64,000 nucleotides of DNA from Hyphomicrobium_A sp044507625 (GTDB taxonomy: Bacteria; Pseudomonadota; Alphaproteobacteria; Rhizobiales; Hyphomicrobiaceae): assembly GCA_044507625.1 (NCBI GenBank), contig JBIQJE010000017.1:10803-74802 (forward strand). The letters are read 5' to 3'. The notes below the pieces were generated by a model. It did no database searches and had not been told where the DNA came from. It was given only the letters and a program-made list of their open reading frames with translations. Within the stretch, counting starts at the first letter, position 1. Each line of letters starts with the position of its first letter. The position numbers and the translations under genes are program-made. Shown piece after piece: positions 38,836-48,733 of the stretch.

Positions 38836-38839
38836 GGGC
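38818..38839. repeat. 22-bp direct repeat, copy at the ftsW start
   Basis: Twenty-two bases spanning the ftsW start codon are identical, in the same orientation, to 39156-39177 across the murD stop. The two copies are 338 bp apart and bracket the segment between murD and ftsW. Confidence 0.9.
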
Positions 38840-39169
38840 GCCTCTTGGCTTGGCGCCGGTGACAGCCCTGCGGGGAGCTGGGTGCCGACGCTGCGGTAAG
38901 GCAGGCGCGGTGGGGGTAACTCAAAGTTTCCAGCGCGCGCGCGTTGAACCTGGCGTGGATCCCGGCCTTCACCGGGATGACGGCATTGCGGGCCGGGACG
39001 TCGAAAGCCTGGATGATGTTGTTGCGTGCCGAAACGTGGGGTGCCTGCGGGGGGACGACGATGCTTAGTGCTCTGACCTGATGGCCGTCCACTTCGTCAT
39101 GCCGACGCAGGTCGGCATCCACGTTCGTCTTCGCAAATGAGACGTTCGCATGATGGGCGCGCGAGAGCC

Positions 39170-39173
<4 letters not shown>
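38832..39173 (-). CDS. Chimeric 113-codon frame in the murD-ftsW insert
   Basis: A possible small gene made by the insert. It starts with the duplicated ftsW-like beginning (ATG 39173, first residues MRLSRA as in FtsW), using the CGGAG site inside murD and an ATGA overlap with the murD stop. It reads through repeat-derived sequence, including NAVIPVKAGIHARF, a peptide typically encoded by alphaproteobacterial palindromic repeats. It ends at TGA 38834-38832, which forms ATGA with the real ftsW start. No domain is recognisable. It may serve only to keep ribosomes moving from murD into ftsW. Whether it yields a stable protein is unknown. Confidence 0.35.
38836..39169. other. Inserted spacer between murD and ftsW
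   Basis: A 334-bp gap in an otherwise tight gene cluster. It contains the chimeric frame described at 38832-39173 and two repeat units: one at 38950-38984 and a second palindrome near 39096-39125 (GTCATGCCGACGCAGGTCGG and following bases). It is bounded by the 22-bp direct repeats 38818-38839 and 39156-39177. Confidence 0.7.
38950..38984. repeat. Dispersed palindromic repeat inside the dcw cluster
   Basis: CTGGCGTGGAT followed by CCCGGCCTTCACCGGG and ATGACGG. It is the same unit as at 22520-22575 and 22879-22914, with a few changes. Confidence 0.65.

Positions 39174-39177
<4 letters not shown>
39156..39177. repeat. 22-bp direct repeat, copy at the murD stop
   Basis: Identical to 38818-38839. 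Here the shared bases contain the murD TGA stop and an overlapping ATG, which looks like the ancestral murD-ftsW junction. Confidence 0.9.
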
Positions 39178-40597
<1,420 letters not shown>

Positions 40598-40632
40598 AAA
40601 TCTAACGCAACTGGGGCCCGAAGGCGTTGGGT

Positions 40633-41715
40633 TTAGCGGAGCTTCAGGGTTGCAAGGCCGACCAGCGCCAGGATCACGGAAATGATCCAGAAGCGCACCA
40701 CGACCGTCGATTCCTGCCAGCCCTGCTGCTCATAGTGATGGTGGAGCGGCGCCATTCGAAAAACGCGTTTGCCGGTGGTCTTGTAGGACGCCACCTGGAT
40801 GATGACCGACAGCGTCTCCAGCACGAACAGACCGCCGACGATGCCGAGCACGATCTCGTGCTTCGTGGCGACCGCGATGGCGCCGAGCGCACCACCCAGG
40901 GCGAGCGAGCCGGTATCGCCCATGAAGATCATGGCGGGGGGCGCGTTGAACCACAGGAAGCCGAGACCGGCGCCGATCAGTGCGCCGCAGATGACCGCAA
41001 GCTCGCCCGTTCCCGCCACGTAATGGATCTGCAGGTACTGGGCGAATTTCGCATTGCCGATCAGGTAGGCGATGAGGCCGAACGTGGCGGCGGCGATCAT
41101 CACCGGCACGATGGCGAGACCGTCGAGGCCGTCGGTGAGGTTCACCGCGTTGCCGGCGCCGGCGATGATGAAGACGCCGACCAGCAGGAAGAAGATGCCC
41201 AGATCCAGCACGAGGTTCTTGAAGAAGGGCACCGTCAGCACCTGGCTGATCTCGGGCGGGCCGAGATACATGACGAAGCCGGTGGCGATGGCCGCGATCA
41301 GAAGCTCGAGGCCGAGGCGCATGCGGCTGGAGAAGCCGGAGGAGGTGCGCTTCTTGACCTTCAGGTAGTCGTCATAGAAGCCGATGGCGCCGTAGCCGAG
41401 CGTCACGCCGAGCACGATCCAGATGTAAGGGTTCTGCAGGTTCGCCCATAGGAGCGTCGAGACCGTGACGCCCGCAAGGATCATGAGACCACCCATCGTG
41501 GGCGTGCCGACCTTGGCGAGGTGCGTCTTGGGTCCATCGTCGCGGATGGGCTGGCCCTTGCCCTGCTTCACGCGCAGCAGGTCGATGATGCCGGGACCGA
41601 ACAGCATGACGAACAGCAGCGCGGTGAAGATGGCGCCGCCGGTGCGGAAGGTAATGTAGCGGAATACGTTCAGCACACCGATCTGGTCGCTGAAGCTCAC
41701 CAATTCATACAGCAT
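40633..41715 (-). CDS. mraY: Phospho-N-acetylmuramoyl-pentapeptide-transferase
   Basis: Polytopic inner-membrane enzyme that transfers phospho-MurNAc-pentapeptide from UDP to undecaprenyl phosphate, giving lipid I. It is 360 residues with about ten transmembrane helices. Catalytic and binding blocks are GFYDDYLKVKKR (adjacent aspartates), NAVNLTDGLDGLAIVP, FMGDTGSLALGG and PLHHHYEQQGW (histidine loop). The spacing to murD is 35 bp and to murF 50 bp, all on the same strand. Confidence 0.98.
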   Translation of the reverse strand: MLYELVSFSDQIGVLNVFRYITFRTGGAIFTALLFVMLFGPGIIDLLRVKQGKGQPIRDDGPKTHLAKVGTPTMGGLMILAGVTVSTLLWANLQNPYIWIVLGVTLGYGAIGFYDDYLKVKKRTSSGFSSRMRLGLELLIAAIATGFVMYLGPPEISQVLTVPFFKNLVLDLGIFFLLVGVFIIAGAGNAVNLTDGLDGLAIVPVMIAAATFGLIAYLIGNAKFAQYLQIHYVAGTGELAVICGALIGAGLGFLWFNAPPAMIFMGDTGSLALGGALGAIAVATKHEIVLGIVGGLFVLETLSVIIQVASYKTTGKRVFRMAPLHHHYEQQGWQESTVVVRFWIISVILALVGLATLKLR

Positions 41716-41765
41716 TCAACTCTCCGCACGGCATCTCGATCTCCCCCACGTGCCGAACCGCCAGC

Positions 41766-43181
41766 TCAGGTGTCGGCACGTGCGCCCTCGCCTTTGGCAA
41801 TCAGCGCCTCGACGAGCGGCGCCATGCGCGAGCCCAGCGAGCCTTTGACCATTACAACGTCACCCCCGCGGACACTGCTGGTGACCGCCTCGGCAATCCC
41901 CTCCGACGTTGGCGCCCAGGCCCCGCGCCGGCTCGGGGGCAATGCGTCGAACAGGCGGGCCATGCCGGGACCACAGGCAAAGACCAGATCGACCTCGGCG
42001 GCGTCAACGGGACCATTGAGCGCCGCGTGCAGGTCTCCCGATTCTGCGCCCAGCTCGAGCATGTCGCCGAGAACGGCGATGCGGCGGGCGAATGTCGCGC
42101 GGGGGACGGTCGCCATGGCGGCGAGCGCGGAACGCATCGAAGCCGGGTTGGCGTTGTAGCTTTCGTCGATGAGCAGCACGGGGCCGCCGGGAAAGGCGAT
42201 CTGGCGGCGCTCGCCACGTCCCTTCGCGGCGCGCATGCCGGCGAGGGCTGCGACGGCCCGCTCGATATCGGCGCCGAGCGCGTCCAGCGCCGCGATGACG
42301 GCAAGCGAATTTTGCGCAAGGTGCGCTCCAGGTGCGCCGAGACGGTAGGCGACCAGCCGCCCTCCCACCCGGACAGTGACGTCCGAGCCCTCGGCATCGA
42401 GCGAGAACACTTCCGGGTACACGTCGGCGTTTTCATGGCGGCCGAAGGAGACGACTTTCGCGCCGTGCTCCCGGGCGCGCTGCGCCAAAAGCTCGAAATG
42501 CGCATTATCGCGGTTGAGGATGGCGATGCCGCCCGGCTCCAGGCCGCCGAAAATTTCCGCTTTCGCCTCGGCGATCTTCTCCGTGGTGCCGAAGAATTCC
42601 AGGTGCACCGGCTCCACGGTCGTCACAATGGCGACGTGCGGGCGCACCAGCGCCGTGAGCGGCGTGATCTCGCCAGCGTGGTTCATGCCGATCTCGAACA
42701 CGCCATAGCGCACATCGGCGGGCATGCGCGCGAGGGTGAGCGGCACGCCCCAATGATTGTTGAACGATTTCTCCGCCGCATGGGTCGGGCCGAGGCGCGA
42801 AAGGCAGGCGCGGAGCGCTTCCTTGGTGCCCGTTTTGCCGACGCTGCCCGTCACCGCAACGATGCGCGCGCCGGTGCGGCGGCGGGCGGCGGCCGCGATG
42901 TTGCGCAGGCCCTGGAGGGTATCGTCGATCCGCAGAAGCGCGCCGTCGCCCGCAACGCGGTGATAGCGCGGCTCCACCAGGGCCGCCGCGGCACCCTTGC
43001 GGAAGGCTTCGAGGACGAAATCATGGCCGTCGCGTACATCGCGCAGGGCGACGAACACCTCGCCGGGGGCGAGGCTGCGCGTATCGATTGAGAATCCGGT
43101 GATGGGCTGGTCCGGTTCCCCGTCGGCGACGCCGATGGCGGCCGGCACGAGGCTGTCCCAGGTCCACAGTGGCTTCGTCAT
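41766..43181 (-). CDS. murF: UDP-MurNAc-tripeptide--D-alanyl-D-alanine ligase
   Basis: Adds the D-Ala-D-Ala made by Ddl to complete the pentapeptide precursor. It is a 471-residue Mur ligase with FSIDTRSLAPGEVFVAL in the UDP-binding domain, the ATP loop GSVGKTGTK at residues 112-120, KSFNNHWGVPLTLAR, and EIGMNHAGEI in the central domain. LLIDESYNANPASMRSAL marks the C-terminal domain. The start lies 3 bp after the murE stop, so coupling is likely. Confidence 0.97.
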   Translation of the reverse strand: MTKPLWTWDSLVPAAIGVADGEPDQPITGFSIDTRSLAPGEVFVALRDVRDGHDFVLEAFRKGAAAALVEPRYHRVAGDGALLRIDDTLQGLRNIAAAARRRTGARIVAVTGSVGKTGTKEALRACLSRLGPTHAAEKSFNNHWGVPLTLARMPADVRYGVFEIGMNHAGEITPLTALVRPHVAIVTTVEPVHLEFFGTTEKIAEAKAEIFGGLEPGGIAILNRDNAHFELLAQRAREHGAKVVSFGRHENADVYPEVFSLDAEGSDVTVRVGGRLVAYRLGAPGAHLAQNSLAVIAALDALGADIERAVAALAGMRAAKGRGERRQIAFPGGPVLLIDESYNANPASMRSALAAMATVPRATFARRIAVLGDMLELGAESGDLHAALNGPVDAAEVDLVFACGPGMARLFDALPPSRRGAWAPTSEGIAEAVTSSVRGGDVVMVKGSLGSRMAPLVEALIAKGEGARADT

Positions 43182-43184
43182 GCT

Positions 43185-44636
43185 TCAGCCGCGCTCCAGC
43201 GCCTTGCGGATTTCGTCGTGGTCGGAGAACGGCAGCACCTTGTCGCCGATGATCTGTCCGGTCTCGTGACCCTTGCCCGCAACGACGAGCACGTCGCCGG
43301 CGCCGAGCATGGCAACGCCGGCCGCGATCGCCTCGGCGCGGTCGCCGATCTCCCGGGCGCCGGGGGCGGCGGCGAGAATCTCGGCGCGGATCGTCTCCGG
43401 CTTCTCGGTGCGCGGGTTGTCGTCAGTCACGATGACGACATCGGACTTTTCGACCGCGATCGCACCCATGATGGGCCGCTTGCCCTTGTCGCGGTCGCCG
43501 CCGCAGCCCATCACGCAGATGAGCTTTCCGCTCGCGAATGGGCGCAGGGCATCGAGCACGGCGGCGAGGGCTTCGGGCTTGTGGGCATAGTCGACGGCGG
43601 CAAGGCCACCGTTCTTTTCGCCGACGATCTCGAGGCGGCCCTTCACGCCCTTGAGGTTTTGCAGCGCGGGCAGCACACGGCCCGCAACCTCGCCGGTCGC
43701 GATGGCAAGCCCCGCGGCGACGAGCGCGTTCGCCGCCTGATATTCACCGAGCAGTGGCAGGCGGACGTCGAACACGCGGCCTTCGTGCGCCACGGACATG
43801 CGCTGCGCAAAACCTTCGCGCACCAGCCGCTCGAGCTTCAGGCCCACGCCGTTGCGGCCGACGCTGAAGACGCGCCTTCCGGCGTCCTCCGCTGCCTTGA
43901 GCACACGATGCCCGCCATCGGCATCGATGTTGACGACGGCGGTGCCATCCTCAGGGAGAAGCTGCGTGAAGAGGCGCAGCTTGGCGGCGAGGTATTCCTC
44001 CAGCGAGGGATGATAGTCGAGGTGGTCGCGGCCGAGATTGGTGAAGGCGGCAGCCTTGAGGCGCACGCCATCGAGGCGATGCTGGTCGAGGCCGTGGGAC
44101 GAGGCTTCGAATGCCAGGTGCGTGATGCCCTCGGCGGCGAGCTCTGCGAGGGTCCGGTGCAGCGAGACGGGATCGGGCGTCGTCAAGGAGCCATAGATGG
44201 CCTCGTCGCTCTTGATGAGGCCGATCGTGCCGAGGGAGGCGCTGCGGTGTCCGAGCGCGGCGTAGATCTGGCGGGTGAACTCGGCAACGGATGTCTTGCC
44301 GCTCGTGCCTGTGACGGCGACCGTCGTCTCGGGCTGCTGCAGGCCGAAGAAGCGGGCCGCCATCAGCGCAAGCACGCGGCGCGGCTCGGACGCGCGAACG
44401 ACCGGCACATCGCCGGTGCCGTCCACCTCGGCGTCGGCGCCCGCGAGCACGGCCACCGCGCCCTTAACGATCGCATCGGCGATGAAGCGTGCGCCGTCGG
44501 CCTTGGCGCCGGGAAGCGCCACGAAGACGAAGCCGGGCCGGACGTTGCGGCTGTCGGAGGTGACGCCGGTGACCTCCACGTTGCCGGAACCGGCCGGAGC
44601 GATGGCGTCAGCCCCTATGAGCGAGGAGAGAAGCAT
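43185..44636 (-). CDS. murE: UDP-MurNAc-L-Ala-D-Glu--meso-diaminopimelate ligase
   Basis: Adds the third residue of the stem peptide. The motif DDNPRTEKP contains the DNPR signature that selects meso-diaminopimelate, as expected for a Gram-negative wall. It is 483 residues. The ATP loop is TGTSGKTS at 109-116, and the UDP-binding region has VTSDSRNVRPGFVFVALPG. FTNLGRDHLDYHPSLEEYLAAK in the central domain is typical. It is 56 bp downstream of ftsI. Confidence 0.97.
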   Translation of the reverse strand: MLLSSLIGADAIAPAGSGNVEVTGVTSDSRNVRPGFVFVALPGAKADGARFIADAIVKGAVAVLAGADAEVDGTGDVPVVRASEPRRVLALMAARFFGLQQPETTVAVTGTSGKTSVAEFTRQIYAALGHRSASLGTIGLIKSDEAIYGSLTTPDPVSLHRTLAELAAEGITHLAFEASSHGLDQHRLDGVRLKAAAFTNLGRDHLDYHPSLEEYLAAKLRLFTQLLPEDGTAVVNIDADGGHRVLKAAEDAGRRVFSVGRNGVGLKLERLVREGFAQRMSVAHEGRVFDVRLPLLGEYQAANALVAAGLAIATGEVAGRVLPALQNLKGVKGRLEIVGEKNGGLAAVDYAHKPEALAAVLDALRPFASGKLICVMGCGGDRDKGKRPIMGAIAVEKSDVVIVTDDNPRTEKPETIRAEILAAAPGAREIGDRAEAIAAGVAMLGAGDVLVVAGKGHETGQIIGDKVLPFSDHDEIRKALERG

Positions 44637-44692
44637 GGTTCTCCTGGTGCTGTGTGGAACTCAACGCCTCGGTTCGACGGCCGCGGGGGACG

Positions 44693-46486
44693 TCACCGAG
44701 CTTCATATTTTGCCGCCGAGGCAGCGTCAAACGCCAGAGTTTTGCCGCCCAGCGATGCCGACTGCTTGGGCAACATGCCCAGCAGAGGGCCGATACGCGA
44801 CACGATTCGCGCGGTGGTGGGGGCAGCATTGCGCGATGCGAGCACTTCTCCGCCGGATTCCTTCGTACCCTTGGGCTCGAACAGGAGCGTGAAGACCAGA
44901 TAGCGCGGCTCATCCATCGGGAACGCGGCAAGGAAAGAAGAGATCACCGCCTTCTCGCGGTAGCCGCCCGGCCCCGGCATTTCCGCGGTACCCGTCTTGC
45001 CGCCCACCTCATAGCCCTGCACCTCGGCGCGCTTGCCGGTGCCCCCCGGCTCGGCGACGTTGCGCCGCATCATGGCGCGCATGCGCGCGCTGGTCTCGGC
45101 GGACACGAGCCGAATGTCCGCCTGTCCGGCGCCGACGGGGCGCTTGATGAACGTCGGCAAGACTTTCTGGCCGCCGTTGACGATGGAGGCCGCGGCGGCG
45201 GCGAACTGCAGGGGCGCCATGGCGATGCCGTGGCCGTAGGCGATCGTGATGGTCTCGATCTCACCCCAGCGCTTGGGCAGCTGCGGGGGCGCAATCGGGC
45301 CCGCCTCGGTCTTCATGGCATCGAGCAGCGACAGACGGCCAAGGAACTGCTGGAAGTTTTGCGTACCCGCCTGCAACGCCAGCATGGCCGCGCCGACGTT
45401 GGAGGAACGGATGAAGATTTCCGCAACCGAGAGCGGGCGGCCGGCGGAATGCAGGTCCTTGATGGTGAAGCGCCCGGAGACGAGCTCCTTGCGCACGTCG
45501 AGAATGGTTTCGGGCGTCACCTGCGCGCGGTCGAGCGCCATGGCGACGGTGAGCGTCTTGAAGACGGAACCGAGCTCGAAGGTGCTGGACGAAATCTTGT
45601 CGAGATTGCCAGGTTCGAGGCTCATGCCGGGCCGAGCGGGATCGACGGCCGGAAGCGAAGCGGAAGCCAGCACCTCGCCGTTGGTGACATCGAGCACGAC
45701 GGCGGCGGCACCCTTCGCCTCGAAGCGCTCCATAGCGCTTACGAGTTCGGCTTCGACAGCGTGCTGCACGCCGATGTCGATCGACAGGCGCACGGGCGGG
45801 CGCTCGGCGATCATCGCGGCCTGTACCGATTCGACGCCGACCACCTCGTCGACATAGCGCTCGATCCCGGCGACACCCTTGTTGTCGATATTGACGTAGC
45901 CGACCACGTGGCCGGCGAGCTTGCCGCCCGGATAGGCGCGGCGCAGCTCGCGCCGGAAGTTGAGTCCCGGCAGGCCGAGGTTGTGCACCTCCTGGGCGAC
46001 GCGCGGAGAAAGTCCGCGCCGCAGCCATACGAAGCGGCGGGTGCGGTCGGACAGATCCTTGCGCAGCGCCGCGCTGTCGAGATCGGAAAACACCGCCGCC
46101 AGCTTCTCGATCACCTCGTCGCGGTCGATGACGCGCGCGGGGTCGGCGAACAGCGAATAGACCTCGACGTCCGTCGCCAGCAGGCGGCCGTTGCGATCGA
46201 CAATATCGGGGCGTGCAAAGCTCTGCGCCACGGTCTCGTTGAGGGAAGCGGAAAGCTCACCCTGGCTCGACAGCGCCAAGCGCACGAGCTGGGCGCCCAC
46301 GGCGAGGAAGGCGATCGCGACGGCGAGCGTGGCGATGAGCGTGCGCAGCGGCCCGTTAGCGCCGCGCGAAGCGGGACCACCACGCGGTGAGGGAGCACCA
46401 TGGGGAACCGGGTCGCCGTGCGAAGCGGACGCCGCTGGCGCTGGCCCGCCCACGCGATCATCGCTCCCCGACGCCATGCGCACCAT
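44693..46486 (-). CDS. ftsI: Septal transpeptidase FtsI (PBP3)
   Basis: Class B penicillin-binding protein that cross-links septal peptidoglycan. It has a cytoplasmic tail, one transmembrane anchor (about residues 47-69), a periplasmic dimerisation domain and a C-terminal transpeptidase domain. The active-site tetrad is S307-V-F-K310, with SSN in FIRSSNVGAAM and KTG in VGGKTGTAEM. It is 597 residues. The N-terminal tail of about 45 residues is low-complexity (Gly, Pro, Ser, Ala), longer than in E. coli. The ATG shares one base with the ftsL stop (TGATG), which implies coupling. Confidence 0.96.
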   Translation of the reverse strand: MVRMASGSDDRVGGPAPAASASHGDPVPHGAPSPRGGPASRGANGPLRTLIATLAVAIAFLAVGAQLVRLALSSQGELSASLNETVAQSFARPDIVDRNGRLLATDVEVYSLFADPARVIDRDEVIEKLAAVFSDLDSAALRKDLSDRTRRFVWLRRGLSPRVAQEVHNLGLPGLNFRRELRRAYPGGKLAGHVVGYVNIDNKGVAGIERYVDEVVGVESVQAAMIAERPPVRLSIDIGVQHAVEAELVSAMERFEAKGAAAVVLDVTNGEVLASASLPAVDPARPGMSLEPGNLDKISSSTFELGSVFKTLTVAMALDRAQVTPETILDVRKELVSGRFTIKDLHSAGRPLSVAEIFIRSSNVGAAMLALQAGTQNFQQFLGRLSLLDAMKTEAGPIAPPQLPKRWGEIETITIAYGHGIAMAPLQFAAAAASIVNGGQKVLPTFIKRPVGAGQADIRLVSAETSARMRAMMRRNVAEPGGTGKRAEVQGYEVGGKTGTAEMPGPGGYREKAVISSFLAAFPMDEPRYLVFTLLFEPKGTKESGGEVLASRNAAPTTARIVSRIGPLLGMLPKQSASLGGKTLAFDAASAAKYEAR

Positions 46487-46803
46487 CAGTTCCCCTTACT
46501 CTGCAGAGCGACACCGGCGCTGGTGCCGGAAACGCGGGCGAGCGCGGCTTCGGGCGAGGGCGCAACCTGCCGTTCGGTGGCGGGCCCGAGACCGAGCTCG
46601 CGCGCCAGGGGCTCGATGCGCTCAGGCCGGCCCAGGTGGGCGCGTTCCGCCTTCAATACGGCGATATCGCTGCGCGCTTTCTCGATGGCGCGTTCCTGGT
46701 CGGCGAGGCGCAGCTCGAACTGCCGGGTGTCGTAATTGCTGGAGTAGAGGACAAAGGCGCTGGCGATCGTCATCAGCAGCGCGCCAAGAATGATGATCCG
46801 CAT
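46486..46803 (-). CDS. ftsL: Cell division protein FtsL
   Basis: Small bitopic divisome protein (105 residues) that pairs with FtsB to bind FtsQ and activate FtsWI. It has one N-terminal transmembrane segment (ILGALLMTIASAFVLYSS) and then a heptad-like coiled coil (RQFELRLADQERAIEKARSD and following). Sequence conservation in this family is low. Position between rsmH and ftsI and the single-helix plus coiled-coil layout carry the assignment. Confidence 0.88.
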   Translation of the reverse strand: MRIIILGALLMTIASAFVLYSSNYDTRQFELRLADQERAIEKARSDIAVLKAERAHLGRPERIEPLARELGLGPATERQVAPSPEAALARVSGTSAGVALQSKGN

Positions 46804-46831
46804 CGCGCCCCCTTAGGCGTTCGCGCTCCAG

Positions 46832-47860
46832 CTAGTCGTCCGCCGAGGGCACCGCGAGCCGGTCTTCATCCAGCGGCCAGGCAGGCGCCTCCGTGCGCAC
46901 CGCCGCCCGCAGACGTGCCGATCTAGAGCGCGGGTTTACCTCGAGTTCTTCTTTCGAAGGTGTTAACGGGCGTCGGTTAACAATCTCAAAACTCGGTGCC
47001 TGCAATTTTATCGATTGCTGAGGGAGATGGCGGGAGCCGTGGTTTTCCTTGCCGGAGCGCTCCTGCAGGAAGCGCTTTACGATCCGGTCCTCCAGGGAGT
47101 GGAAGGTGACGACGACGAGCCGGCCGCCGGGCTTGAGGCAGCGCTCCGCGCCGGCAAGCGCCCGGGCCAGCTCGTGCAGCTCGTCGTTCACATGGATGCG
47201 CAGCGCCTGGAAGGTGCGGGTGGCGGGGTGCTGGTCATCGCCGCGCCGTCCGCCAACCGCGCGGGAGACGATTTCGGCGAGCGCGCGGGTCGTAGTGATC
47301 GGGGCATCGGCGCGCGCGCGGACGATGCCGCGGGCGATGGCGCGGGAACGGCGCTCCTCACCAAGCACGAAGAGGATGCGGGCAATTTCCTCCTCGTCGG
47401 CGTGATTGACGACATCGGCCGCCGAAAGCCCCGACGAGGCCATCCGCATGTCGAGCGGTCCATCGGCCATGAAGGAAAAGCCGCGTCCGGCCTCGTCGAG
47501 TTGCATCGACGAAACGCCGATATCGAGCACGACGCCGTCCACCGGCGCGCTGCCTTGCTCGCGGGCGACATCCTCGAGCTCGGAGAAACGCGATTCGATG
47601 ACCGTCAGGCGGCCGGCGAACTCCTCCTGCATGGGCCGGCTGCCGAGAATGGCGGAGGGGTCGCGGTCGAGCGCGAGAACGGCGCAATCGGCAGCGGAGA
47701 GAATGGCGCGCGTGTAGCCCCCGGCGCCGAAGGTGCCGTCTATGAAGGTTTCACCATCCCGCGGCCGAAGGCTTTCCAGCACCTCGGCGAGGAGCACAGG
47801 GATGTGACGCGCACGGCCAGGTTCAGTTGATCGTCCGCCCGGCCGGCGCCGTCCCGTCAT
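46832..47860 (-). CDS. rsmH: 16S rRNA (cytosine1402-N4)-methyltransferase
   Basis: Also called MraW; methylates N4 of C1402 in the ribosomal decoding centre. It is 342 residues. It has HIPVLLAEVLESLRPR followed by the SAM-binding motif DGTFGAGGYT (residues 41-50), LDIGVSSMQLDEAGRGFSF, and the C-terminal block LVVVTFHSLEDRIVKRFL. The ATG overlaps the mraZ stop as ATGA. It is the second gene of the dcw cluster. Confidence 0.97.
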   Translation of the reverse strand: MTGRRRPGGRSTEPGRARHIPVLLAEVLESLRPRDGETFIDGTFGAGGYTRAILSAADCAVLALDRDPSAILGSRPMQEEFAGRLTVIESRFSELEDVAREQGSAPVDGVVLDIGVSSMQLDEAGRGFSFMADGPLDMRMASSGLSAADVVNHADEEEIARILFVLGEERRSRAIARGIVRARADAPITTTRALAEIVSRAVGGRRGDDQHPATRTFQALRIHVNDELHELARALAGAERCLKPGGRLVVVTFHSLEDRIVKRFLQERSGKENHGSRHLPQQSIKLQAPSFEIVNRRPLTPSKEELEVNPRSRSARLRAAVRTEAPAWPLDEDRLAVPSADD

Positions 47861-48369
47861 CCCTGTGCTCCCTCGCTGCCGTCGTCTCCTCCATCTGAGG
47901 ATAGACGGCTCCCCGCGCCGAAGAGCTTACGTGTTTGATGAACTTTCTGGCGGGCCCGCTCGCGCCGCTCGGCGAAGCGCTCGGGGCTCCACATCTGAAA
48001 CTTGTCGCCAAGGCCGACAAAAGTGACCTGGGACGAAAGCCCCGCATGGGCGCGCAGGCTCTCAGGAAGGCTGATGCGCCCGTCGCCGTCGAGGGAGAGA
48101 ACCTGGACGTCGCCGTAGAGCGCGACAGACAGCTCATCCCGCTCGTCCGAATAGTCCGGCAGGCCCGCGAGAAGCCCGTCGATCTTTTTTGCAAGTCTCT
48201 CGCCGCCTGCATCGAGCGCAGGAGCTTCGAGCGCGGGGTAGCAGTAGATGCCTGCAGCGCCGCCGGAAGCATATCCGTCGCGTTCGAGAACGGCGCGGAA
48301 TGGGGCTGGCACAGAGACCCGGCCCTTGGCGTCGATCTTGTTCGTGAATGTCGAGACAAAGCGCTCCAT
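47857..48369 (-). CDS. mraZ: Transcriptional regulator MraZ
   Basis: First gene of the dcw cluster. MraZ is a ring-forming DNA-binding protein with two AbrB-like halves, reported to repress its own operon. The 170-residue product opens MERFVSTFTNKIDAKGRVSVP, with the first conserved D-X-K-G-R motif, and has the second half-site motif LSLDGDGRISLPESLR near residue 85. ATG 48369 gives the standard family start, although AAAAGGGG sits directly against it; longer frames add an arginine-rich leader foreign to the family. The last 25 residues are a low-complexity tail. A candidate binding array lies upstream at 48549-48603. Confidence 0.94.
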   Translation of the reverse strand: MERFVSTFTNKIDAKGRVSVPAPFRAVLERDGYASGGAAGIYCYPALEAPALDAGGERLAKKIDGLLAGLPDYSDERDELSVALYGDVQVLSLDGDGRISLPESLRAHAGLSSQVTFVGLGDKFQMWSPERFAERRERARQKVHQTRKLFGAGSRLSSDGGDDGSEGAQG

Positions 48370-48733
48370 CCCCTTTTCGCAGCCTCGCGCACCACTCGAA
48401 ACCCAACGCCAACCGGCGAAAGCGCCCTTCACCCGACGTCCATGCGCACCGACCGGGGGGGGGCCGTGGCGGTCGCTCGCTGTCTGCGAGCCCTCGATCG
48501 AGACCGGCGCCCTGCCACGGGACCCTGCCCGGTGCGGTCGGGCATTAATGGGATTGCATGGGATCACATGGGCGTCAATGGTTTGTTAATGGTTTTCCCT
48601 GGGTTCCGACGGGTTGCAGGGCCCGCTGTGGACCGCAAGACGCAGCTTGCGTCGAGGCGCATCGCCACCTAGAGCGACCTTCAAAGATCGGAATGCCGGT
48701 TTCCCCCTCCAGAAGCGACCAGCGGGATTGCGA
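48370..48733. other. mraZ upstream region and divergent spacer
   Basis: A 364-bp region between mraZ and the divergent DHFR-like gene. It contains a nine-base G run at 48455-48463 inside the likely mraZ leader, and the TGGG/TGGT repeat array at 48549-48603. It should carry the main promoter of the dcw cluster. I could not place -35 and -10 boxes with confidence. Confidence 0.6.
48549..48603. promoter_or_regulatory. Candidate MraZ-binding repeat array
   Basis: TGGG begins at 48549, 48559 and 48569, exactly one helical turn apart. Related TGGT, TGGT and TGGG follow at 48579, 48590 and 48600. The established E. coli MraZ target consists of TGGGN repeats spaced by 5 bases, the same period. The array is 180-235 bp upstream of the mraZ start, with TGGG on the plus strand while mraZ is on the minus strand. 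Function is inferred from pattern and position only. Confidence 0.55.

Noticed and set aside
46965..46985. TTAA...TTAA pair as a CtrA-binding site
   Set aside because: The spacing is 10 bases rather than 7, and the pair lies inside the rsmH coding sequence.
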